DNA of 8,345 bases from Phycisphaerales bacterium. Its GTDB lineage: Bacteria > Planctomycetota > Phycisphaerae > Sedimentisphaerales > Anaerohalosphaeraceae. This document shows positions 1 through 5,261 of the stretch, in pieces. Location: positions 1 to 8,345 of the forward strand of contig DRGS01000201.1 of the NCBI GenBank assembly GCA_011053245.1, written 5' to 3'. Both the position numbers and the translations under genes were made by a program. Every line of letters starts with the position of its first letter. The stretch's first letter is position 1. The notes beneath the pieces were generated by a model. The model worked only from the letters and a program-made list of their open reading frames with translations, was not told the origin of the DNA and ran no database searches.

Positions 1-146
1 ATGTCTATCTCCTTATAGAATTTCGCCCCCGAAGACTTCGCCCACGCCTCGATCTGCTCGTCGCTGGCCCCTATCAACACCAATTCAAGCTCCTTTTCAT
101 TTTGTCGTTTATGAAGAACCCCGTCAAGATCGATCTCCGCCGGCAG
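1..146 (-). pseudogene. C-terminal fragment of an ABC transporter ATP-binding protein, opposed to the permease
   Basis: Read leftward from about 146, the minus strand is open for 48 codons with balanced coding composition. It gives PAEIDLDGVLHK, then ELELVLIGASDEQIEAW, then AKSSGAKFYKEID, and runs off the left edge. This resembles the variable C-terminal tail of ABC-2 type ATPases, just before the usual L-x-LEDIF ending; that match is family knowledge plus judgement by eye. To the right the frame hits TGA (155-153) after two Asn codons, and no Walker A/B or signature region exists, because the permease gene occupies that space. A TTG at 83-81 has AAGGAG six bases upstream, so a small independent gene starting there is a weaker alternative. 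A permease normally follows its ATPase on the same strand, so this looks like an inverted or displaced piece. Confidence 0.45.
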
Positions 147-176
147 ATTATTTCAATGGGAGGTAAGTTAAGATGA
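147..176 (+). pseudogene. Possible 3' end of the upstream ATPase gene, overlapping the permease start (ATGA)
   Basis: The plus-strand frame that ends at TGA 174-176 reads IISMGGKLR-stop. Its stop overlaps the permease ATG (173-175) in the classic ATGA arrangement of coupled genes. I infer that these last codons may be the true end of the ABC ATPase gene, whose preceding part lies in the opposite orientation at 1-146. To the left of about 147 this frame becomes arginine-rich and unlike a protein. The stretch is very short, and the overlap could be chance. Confidence 0.25.
158..163 (+). promoter_or_regulatory. Ribosome binding site of the permease gene
   Basis: GGGAGG lies nine bases upstream of the ATG at 173. 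It supports that start, which is also the first ATG giving a membrane protein with a short charged N-terminus. Confidence 0.6.
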
Positions 177-865
177 AGTTTTTGGCGATTTATAAAAAAG
201 AACTGCGTGAAGCTTTGCCGTGGATATTGGCTGCGATAGCGATTTTCGGTTTTATTGTGACCATGGTGATAATGTCGCAGCGTTCACATTGGTTCTATTC
301 AGACAATTGGGGCAAGATGGCGGACTCGCCAGTACGAGCCTATCAATTCATAAAATATTCTCCGGCCAATAGCTGTGGTCCTTTGTTCTTTTTTACATCG
401 ATCGGTTTGGGGCTTGCTTTGGGCGTGCGTCAGTTCTGGATGCCGAAATTTTCAAAGACATGGGCGTTTACTCTGCATCGTTCGATAAGGAGGGAAGGGA
501 TATTTTTTGCTAAATTGGCTTCGTCAGTAACGGCGTTTATCCTTGGTCTGGGTATTCCATGGACGTTGTATTATGAGTATCTTACGAGGCCAGATATTGT
601 CCCGATACCGCTGTCGTTTCGCATTCTTTTAGAGGGATGGGCGTTTGTGCTGATAGGCATTTTGATCTACAGCGGTACGGCTGTTTCGGGTCTTAGCAGA
701 GGCAGATGGTTTGGGACGAAGATGTTCTATCTGATCTTTGCGATCATTGTAATGATCATAGCTTTTATTTCACAGGGTCTGTTGGGGTTTACAATAACTA
801 TCGTGATAGGCTTGGCGGTCTTGCTGGTACAGCTTTTTAATATGTTTATGAGTAAAGAATTTTAG
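173..865 (+). CDS. ABC-2 type transporter permease-like membrane protein
   Basis: This 230-residue protein is almost entirely membrane-embedded. Hydrophobic segments lie at about residues 15-34, 68-88, 112-134, 150-172, 184-204 and 205-225, which fits a six-helix ABC-2 permease. The N-terminus (MKFLAIYKKELREALPW) and the loop FTLHRSIRREGIFFAKL at about 99-115 match the pattern in which a basic, amphipathic stretch precedes a helix in ABC-2 permeases of the ABC-2/YhgE type. No signal peptide or soluble domain is seen. It would form the membrane half of a transporter with an ATPase; the only ATPase-like trace in the window is the opposed fragment at 1-146. The next gene starts 17 bases downstream on the same strand, so the two are probably co-transcribed. 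The substrate cannot be deduced. The membrane character is certain; the ABC-2 assignment is likely. Confidence 0.72.
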   Translation: MKFLAIYKKELREALPWILAAIAIFGFIVTMVIMSQRSHWFYSDNWGKMADSPVRAYQFIKYSPANSCGPLFFFTSIGLGLALGVRQFWMPKFSKTWAFTLHRSIRREGIFFAKLASSVTAFILGLGIPWTLYYEYLTRPDIVPIPLSFRILLEGWAFVLIGILIYSGTAVSGLSRGRWFGTKMFYLIFAIIVMIIAFISQGLLGFTITIVIGLAVLLVQLFNMFMSKEF

Positions 866-882
866 GTGGAGAAGTTGTTATT

Positions 883-2505
883 ATGAAATCAGAACAGATC
901 GTAAAATTTATTTCGATACCCGCAAAAGTAGTGACATACCTGCTGCTGCTTTTGACTGCTGTATTGATCATACAGGCCATGGCATTGGGTATAGCTGAGG
1001 AGTATTTTCGAAAGCACTATGTTATCGATCCAGCGAGAAAAGTTAAATATGCACCTAAGCCGAAACTTACCGAGGCAGAGAAAAAACAGAGGGCTATGAA
1101 CAAAGCTGCAAAAGAGGTATTGCCTGATGGTACGATCCATCTGGTGCAGAAGGAAAAGTCTCCAGAGAGAGTAAAAACGATCTACAGTGTTGATGGTGAT
1201 ATTCTCTGGGAGAGAGAGTCCGATGAGAAACCGCCATATAAATATATTGAGTGGGCCCAGAACCAACGCCGCAATAGCATTGATTCGCGGCAAATGAAGC
1301 AGGCTTATGGCATCAGGGTTGAGTTTTCCCGAAGTGTGATCGTACCGGTGCTATCTGGAGATAAGGATAGAAACAATATCCTTGAGAGATGGCGATATGA
1401 GCCGATGACAGATACCTTTACAGGATTCGATATAGACAGTTACGGGATCGGGTTTATGGGTTCAAACGGTTTTGTAGAGTCCGCAGACGACGCTAAACCT
1501 TTCGGCAAATTTGTTAATATAACAGCCTGGAGCAGAACACCTTTTTCAAGTCCGTTCTTATTGTGGCAGACCGGCAAGAAACTTTACCAGATCGACTTTG
1601 AAAGCCGCAAAGTTGAGATAGTTTTTGACGCTGGAGACGATAAGATCGGGCATACTACTTTTCATAATTGGCACGTTTCCAGTGAATATGATAAACCCGG
1701 CAGTCCGATGATATATATTTCTACGAAGTCACGTAAACATTATCTATTAACAAAATATCCCCGCCAGCAGATAGAATTGAATATCTCTGAAGAGTTTGAC
1801 AAGGGCGGAATCGATATAGGGGTTTATCAAGACGAGATATTTTTAAAGCACCATGGCACAAAGGGCGAGCCATCATCTTTTGACATAAAAGCAAGAAAAA
1901 AATGGTTTCAAGAATTAATGAACGATTCCAGAGATATTACACGTTACTTTGATGTATATAAACTTGATCAAGACGCAACCCCTGTTCTTATTGACGGTTT
2001 CCAATGGCGAGCGCCATTTCGAACAAAAAAACAAAGGCAACAATCGCAAAATCGCGAGTTATTTATGGAGCGTGTGAAGAAGTACCAGACATCAATTTCG
2101 CCGATCCTATACAAACTGGCCCGGGACCGAATTATTGATCGGCGCTGGCAGGAACCTAAATATCATAGTGAGATAGCTCGCACTTTTTTTGAACTTATTG
2201 ATTTTTTGCATCCGACCCATTTCGTATTGAGCTGTATTGTCAGTGCGGTTATGGTTGTTTTGGCGGGTGTTCATGGTTGGAGCAGGCGTAGGGGTTGGGG
2301 GGAGTATGTGTTCTGGCTGGTGTTTGTGGCGGCGTTTAATGTTGCGGGATTGTTGGCGTATATATCGCTGAAGCATACTGTTGTGATCCGGTGCAGCGGG
2401 TGTGGGAAGCGGCGGGGACTGGAACGGGAAGATTGCCCGGCTTGCGGGTTGGAACTGCCGGAACCTGCGCGAAGGGAAGTTGACCTGATCGGGGTGAGTT
2501 CGTAA
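883..2505 (+). CDS. Uncharacterised membrane protein with large soluble domain and C-terminal zinc ribbon
   Basis: This 540-residue protein matches no family that I can name. One hydrophobic segment lies near the N-terminus (about 16-36). A soluble domain of roughly 400 residues follows, rich in aromatic and charged residues with many short beta-like stretches. Two more helices lie at about 446-466 and 475-496, separated by a short SRRRGWGE loop. The C-terminal tail carries CSGCG and CPACG, with cysteines 504, 507, 518 and 521 (CxxC-x10-CxxC), a typical zinc-ribbon arrangement. The start is backed by GGTGGAG eleven bases upstream, and the gene begins 17 bases after the permease stop, suggesting one operon and perhaps an accessory role in that transporter. 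The positive-inside rule gives conflicting topologies, so which side holds the zinc ribbon is unclear. The last 95 codons are visibly richer in G than the rest. Confidence 0.8.
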   Translation: MKSEQIVKFISIPAKVVTYLLLLLTAVLIIQAMALGIAEEYFRKHYVIDPARKVKYAPKPKLTEAEKKQRAMNKAAKEVLPDGTIHLVQKEKSPERVKTIYSVDGDILWERESDEKPPYKYIEWAQNQRRNSIDSRQMKQAYGIRVEFSRSVIVPVLSGDKDRNNILERWRYEPMTDTFTGFDIDSYGIGFMGSNGFVESADDAKPFGKFVNITAWSRTPFSSPFLLWQTGKKLYQIDFESRKVEIVFDAGDDKIGHTTFHNWHVSSEYDKPGSPMIYISTKSRKHYLLTKYPRQQIELNISEEFDKGGIDIGVYQDEIFLKHHGTKGEPSSFDIKARKKWFQELMNDSRDITRYFDVYKLDQDATPVLIDGFQWRAPFRTKKQRQQSQNRELFMERVKKYQTSISPILYKLARDRIIDRRWQEPKYHSEIARTFFELIDFLHPTHFVLSCIVSAVMVVLAGVHGWSRRRGWGEYVFWLVFVAAFNVAGLLAYISLKHTVVIRCSGCGKRRGLEREDCPACGLELPEPARREVDLIGVSS

Positions 2506-2528
2506 TAATACCAATGGTATTTATTACT
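2506..2528 (+). repeat. Dispersed 23-base direct repeat, copy 1
   Basis: The sequence begins TAATACCAATGGTATTTA and ends TTACT. It recurs in the same orientation at 5018-5040 with one mismatch. Its core is an inverted repeat, AATACC-AAT-GGTATT. This copy starts directly after the stop of the zinc-ribbon gene, between two convergent genes. Weaker similarity continues for about 20 bases, with TTTACAT found 38 bases into this copy and 37 into the other. Confidence 0.75.
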
Positions 2529-2571
2529 TCTCAGGATTTTTTGTTTACATCTAACATGGGCGTCTCAAACT

Positions 2572-3384
2572 CTATGTTGCATCGGTTTCCAGAAGTTTAA
2601 GAATCATGTCCTTGTGAAAATCATTGCTCTGTGCAGCCATTGCGGTCGCCGCCTGACTGAGAACTTTCTGCTTCACGTTTTCTGTTATCTCTTCAGCAAC
2701 ATCAACATCGGCTATTCGTGAAGCCGCTTCCTGAACATTAAAAAGTTGATTCTGAAGATTATTACTTTGGAGTTCAAGGCGATTGGCTTTTGCGCCTGTG
2801 TTGCCCCGATTTTCGGAGTTTGACGTTATCTGCCCGCGGACCATTTGAAGCGCAGCTTCTGAGTCGTTGATGAGATCTGCATCGCCAAGCCCCCCGTCTG
2901 GCACTCGGAATTCGCCAAGGTCAAAACCCGACTGGCCATCTGTGTTTATCGTTACAGGCGGTGAGTTGTTTCCAAGCAAGTTTACCCCGTTGAAACTGTC
3001 GAGTCCTTTTATGAAATTAAGCTCTTCGCTGAGCTGTTTAAATTCGGCATCCATAATTCTTTTCTGGTAATCGGAATATGTGCCTGTGGACGCTTGCTCT
3101 GCGAGTTGCTGCATTTGTACGAGGACATCGCCGATACTTGCCAGCTTACTATCGGTATCCTGAAGGAGGCTGATCCCGTCGTCGGCATTGCGAATTCGCT
3201 GCCTTAAGGATGTCATCTCGCCTCGCATATAACTGTGAATAGCCATCCCAGCCGGATCCTCGGACGCGCTGTACAAACGTGACCCGGACGCCAATTTCAT
3301 GCTGCTTTTGCCCCAAGCGGCATAATGTATATTCATCTGCCGTGTCGCAAAGTTACTCATTTTATTATTAAGCATCGATATCAT
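2572..3384 (-). CDS. Short flagellin (FliC/FlaA-type filament protein)
   Basis: The product is flagellin, the subunit of the flagellar filament, exported by the flagellar type III apparatus. The conserved N-terminal D0/D1 region is clear: KLASGSRLYSASEDPAGMAI, then helical heptads (GISLLQDTDSKLASIGDVL, about 75-95) and FNGVNLLG near residue 136. The C-terminal D1/D0 region ASRIADVDVAEEITENVKQ and VLSQAATAMAAQSND is equally typical. At 270 residues the central D2/D3 domains are almost absent, leaving a minimal flagellin. I chose ATG 3384 because MISMLNNKMSNF then places LASG at residues 31-34, as in known flagellins; an in-frame ATG at 3456 would add 24 unlike residues. A weak GGAA lies about seven bases upstream of 3384. 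No other flagellar or chaperone gene is in the window, and I see no convincing sigma-28 promoter. Base composition is similar to its neighbours. Confidence 0.9.
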   Translation of the reverse strand: MISMLNNKMSNFATRQMNIHYAAWGKSSMKLASGSRLYSASEDPAGMAIHSYMRGEMTSLRQRIRNADDGISLLQDTDSKLASIGDVLVQMQQLAEQASTGTYSDYQKRIMDAEFKQLSEELNFIKGLDSFNGVNLLGNNSPPVTINTDGQSGFDLGEFRVPDGGLGDADLINDSEAALQMVRGQITSNSENRGNTGAKANRLELQSNNLQNQLFNVQEAASRIADVDVAEEITENVKQKVLSQAATAMAAQSNDFHKDMILKLLETDAT

Positions 3385-3612
3385 GATCGTTTCCGCACAT
3401 CTAACATCAAACATCAAAACCAGCGTCGCCAAACTCTCTCTCGATATTGTCGTCAATGCGAAGCGACGGCTTAACCTGTTACTTAGACGTTATTAAGGTT
3501 TTTTCTTAGGCCATTTCAGCATAACTCCTTGTAGTCATTGCGCAGTGTTTCCGTATCATTTGTGGTGGTCGGTCTAAAACTAAAATATTTTAAATGAAAT
3601 GGGGGTATCAAG
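3385..3612. promoter_or_regulatory. Divergent intergenic region between flagellin and OsmC genes
   Basis: These 228 bases separate two divergently transcribed genes and must hold both promoters. The OsmC side contains an A+T-rich run with TAAAAT (3581-3586) and TTGTGG (3560-3565), spaced 15 bases apart, and a small AAAATATTTT palindrome. On the flagellin side I found neither a clean TAAA-N15-GCCGATAA (sigma-28) nor a -24/-12 (sigma-54) match. ACATCTAACAT at 3397-3407 also occurs just beyond the flagellin stop. Confidence 0.4.
3560..3586 (+). promoter_or_regulatory. Candidate promoter of the OsmC-family gene
   Basis: TTGTGG (3560-3565) and TAAAAT (3581-3586) resemble sigma-70 -35 and -10 boxes, but their 15-base spacer is short. 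The start codon at 3613 follows 26 bases after the -10 box, with GGGGG (3601-3605) as ribosome binding site. The evidence is weak. Confidence 0.3.
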
Positions 3613-4173
3613 ATGACTACTCAGACAACTCTAAACGGTTTAAATGCCGCCGATCTAAAGGACGCCATTACCGGAGTGGAGCATGATCCCGGCTTAGGCA
3701 AGTACACTTTTCGGGCGGTTAACAAATGGGTCGACGGAGCCCATTGCAGTACAGCCATTAAGGATTTTAAAGCAGCTGGTCAGGAGGATACTTCGCGCAG
3801 CCAACCGCATCTGCTACATGCCGACGAGCCGACGTGTCTGCTTGGGACCGATAGCGGTCCGAACGCAACCGAGGCCCTTCTCCATGCTCTGGCGTCCTGT
3901 CTCAATGCTGCTTTTATCTACCATGCTACCGCACAGGGCGTCAAGATCGACGAATTGGAGTTTCAACTCGAAGGCAACCTCGACATCAACGGCTTCCTTG
4001 GCATCGATGAAAGCGTGCGCAACGGCTTTGAAAGCATCCAGATCACATGCCGGGTTAAGTCCGACGCACCAGTGGAAAAACTTCAGGAGCTTTGCGAATA
4101 CGCCCAGAAACGCTCGCCGGTATTCGATATCGTAACGCACGAAACGCCCGTAACCGTCCGGTTGGAATTGTAG
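3613..4173 (+). CDS. OsmC family protein (peroxide/organic hydroperoxide-related)
   Basis: This 186-residue cytoplasmic protein has the OsmC/Ohr fold signature: GPNATEALLHALASCLNAAFIYHATAQGV (about 82-110), in which Cys96 starts the long central helix and is the reactive cysteine of the family. The C-terminal half shows the beta strands and the second helix, with LCEYAQKRSPVFDIV at about 160-174. In OsmC and Ohr proper, a second cysteine of a CPxS-type motif sits at the position where Ser168 stands here. Cys161, seven residues earlier, might substitute or not. Without that pair, classical two-cysteine hydroperoxide reduction is uncertain. The N-terminal 60 residues, including Cys45, form an extension before the core. 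It is transcribed alone; the next gene is on the other strand. Family membership is solid; the exact substrate is unknown. Confidence 0.88.
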   Translation: MTTQTTLNGLNAADLKDAITGVEHDPGLGKYTFRAVNKWVDGAHCSTAIKDFKAAGQEDTSRSQPHLLHADEPTCLLGTDSGPNATEALLHALASCLNAAFIYHATAQGVKIDELEFQLEGNLDINGFLGIDESVRNGFESIQITCRVKSDAPVEKLQELCEYAQKRSPVFDIVTHETPVTVRLEL

Positions 4174-4177
4174 ACGG

Positions 4178-4300
4178 TCAGGTAACGATTGTTTCTGTGA
4201 TCTGGCGGGTTTTGAGGGGCTTTGGGGAATCGGTGGCGGTCACGGTCGGCGTGTGTTAAAGTTTCGATGCCACTTGAGTGTCGGGAGTTTTTTCAAGCTT
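4178..4300 (-). pseudogene. Decayed remnant of an mtaB 3' end
   Basis: On the minus strand this stretch translates as GKLEKTPDTQVASKL-stop-HTPTVTATDSPKPLKTRQITETIVT-stop. It aligns with the C-terminal (TRAM) end of the intact mtaB product in this window (IEKVDDNTQTATG, then PLTLTAADSEKPLE, then IVETTVV), with both copies ending at an aligned TGA. By eye the last 75 bases match 5262-5336 at roughly seven of ten positions. The in-frame stop inside the copy and the missing remainder of the gene mark it as non-functional. It lies directly after the OsmC stop and before the methyltransferase gene. It could be a degraded tandem duplicate or the tail of a lost paralogue. Confidence 0.65.
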
Positions 4301-4321
4301 ACCGAAAGATTACCGGTTAAG
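4298..4321. terminator. Weak hairpin between the mtaB remnant and the methyltransferase
   Basis: CTTACCG and CGGTTAAG can pair around a loop of about nine bases, followed on the plus strand by TTTATTT. It could end OsmC transcription or, being two-sided, that of the methyltransferase. The stem is short and imperfect and the T run is poor, so support is low. Confidence 0.22.
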
Positions 4322-4322
4322 T

Positions 4323-4991
4323 TTATTTCCCCTTGATCAGATCCACCACTAACGACATTGGTCTGTACGGACTTTGAACTCGTTCGTCAAAATCAGGAGT
4401 TCTCAAAACATGTCCCTTTGTATAATCAATTGGTTTTGTGACGAACGTTCCATCCATATTGTAATAATGATAAAAATGCATTGACCCGCACTTAGAAAAT
4501 TTTGTTTTCACGAGCAATTGAACTGTCGAATCGATCCTTGGGAACCATCTGTGCCCAGTCTTATCAAAACGATCAACTCCACCACCGCCGGGATCAAAAA
4601 CTATCTGGCCATTCTCATTTTTTTCGCTCCTATTTTGCAACACATCACATCCGTAATCAGGAATTGAAAGCCTAAACCTTTTTCCGAGTTTGAGGACACG
4701 ATATATTTCATCGATAACAGGAACCAATTCTTCGTACTGGATATGCTCAAGAACATCTTCTGCCTGGTAGCTTTCTACAGAATTATCAGGTAAAGGCATT
4801 GCGTGACAAATATCCTGTTGAACATGAATATGGTCGCCGCCATGTAGTGACAAACCGATAAGTCCTTCGTATTCTTTAAATTTCGGCACTTGCCCGGCAT
4901 ACAATCGTATGACAGGCCGTTGTCTTATCTGCTCCCAGGTAATATTGCCAGAAGATTCGCCTGCGACATTATGATCGCCCTGACTTGTCAT
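4323..4991 (-). CDS. Class I SAM-dependent methyltransferase, Methyltransf_11-like
   Basis: The product is a putative cytoplasmic methyltransferase of 222 residues. Numbering from the ATG at 4997, it shows DICHAMPLPDNSVESYQAEDVLEHI (62-86), corresponding to motifs II/III of the Methyltransf_11 fold, then YRVLKLGKRFRLSIPDY (99-115), the motif preceding strand 5. The glycine-rich SAM loop (motif I) is poor: LYAGQVPKFKEYEGLIGLSL replaces the usual GxGxG. The C-terminal half, with FYHYYNMDG, TKPIDYTKGHV and YRPMSLVVD, recalls to me small methyltransferases of cyanobacteria and their phages, and of glycan clusters. The substrate is unknown. I prefer the ATG at 4991 (MTSQGDH) because GAGGG lies eight bases upstream, while the ATG at 4997 is only two bases from it. 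The gene stands alone between repeats and gene debris and seems A+T-richer than its neighbours, which fits transfer. Confidence 0.72.
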   Translation of the reverse strand: MTSQGDHNVAGESSGNITWEQIRQRPVIRLYAGQVPKFKEYEGLIGLSLHGGDHIHVQQDICHAMPLPDNSVESYQAEDVLEHIQYEELVPVIDEIYRVLKLGKRFRLSIPDYGCDVLQNRSEKNENGQIVFDPGGGGVDRFDKTGHRWFPRIDSTVQLLVKTKFSKCGSMHFYHYYNMDGTFVTKPIDYTKGHVLRTPDFDERVQSPYRPMSLVVDLIKGK

Positions 4992-5017
4992 TTGCATATC
5001 CCTCTATAAATAGCGTC

Positions 5018-5040
5018 TAATACCAATGGTATTTACTACT
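5018..5040 (+). repeat. Dispersed 23-base direct repeat, copy 2
   Basis: This copy is identical to the one at 2506-2528 except for one base (C for T at the 19th position) and has the same orientation. It contains the AATACC-AAT-GGTATT inverted repeat. It lies 20 bases upstream of the methyltransferase start region, where it could overlap that gene's promoter. The first copy lies between convergent genes, so a general promoter role is unlikely. Confidence 0.75.
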
Positions 5041-5213
5041 CGCCCATTGCATGATTTACATGTTATTTCCCAAAAAATCTTTAACCGCGAACACAGGCAT
5101 GCGTATTTTCACAACCAGTATAAAATTTACCACAGGTCAATATTAATTCGGCAGAAATGCATTGATAAACTTAATTTAATTTTCAAATCAAAGTGCCGAC
5201 AATGCTCTGGGAG

Positions 5214-5244
5214 AATTTCAAAGGGGTCAGGAGCCTTTTGAATT
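5214..5244. repeat. REP-like hairpin of the GGGGTCAGGAG type downstream of mtaB
   Basis: AATTTCAAAGG and CCTTTTGAATT form 11-base arms with two mismatches around a GGTCAGGAG loop. On the minus strand it reads GGCTCCTGACCCCTTT. From memory, this core resembles termini associated with REP-associated tyrosine transposases (Y1_Tnp/RAYT) in planctomycetes and proteobacteria; no transposase is present here. Its place 18 bases beyond the mtaB stop means it could also act as that gene's terminator or messenger stabiliser. Confidence 0.5.
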
Positions 5245-5261
5245 ATCCAGAGGAATTCATG

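Larger units (their letters stand above)
4998..5261. other. Non-coding, A+T-rich spacer with repeat copies
   Basis: I see no gene here. Contents in order are: the ribosome binding site of the methyltransferase; the second copy of the 23-base repeat (5018-5040); AACCGCGAACACAGG near 5080, which recalls the intergenic 'ACCACGGATTACACGGAT'-type repeats of environmental bacteria; an A+T-rich middle; and the REP-like hairpin (5214-5244) just before the end of mtaB. Reading frames crossing this stretch are short and non-protein-like. Confidence 0.6.

Noticed and set aside
889..1293. Open frame of 134 codons on the minus strand inside the zinc-ribbon gene.
   Set aside because: It is antisense to a well-supported gene, has no ribosome binding site or protein-like composition, and is a by-product of codon bias.
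2107..2514. Open frame of 135 codons on the minus strand across the G-rich end of the zinc-ribbon gene.
   Set aside because: It is rich in Pro, Gln, Arg and His, as expected from reading G-rich coding DNA backwards; the plus strand carries the zinc-ribbon cysteines.
3385..3456. A 24-residue N-terminal extension of the flagellin from an ATG at 3456.
   Set aside because: Flagellins begin about 30 residues before the LxSG motif, which fits the ATG at 3384; the extension is not flagellin-like.
3493..3522. Nine-codon minus-strand peptide MLKWPKKKP with AAGGAG just before it, upstream of the flagellin.
   Set aside because: The spacing to the ATG is only two bases, the frame is too short to judge, and no leader-peptide attenuation hairpin is visible.
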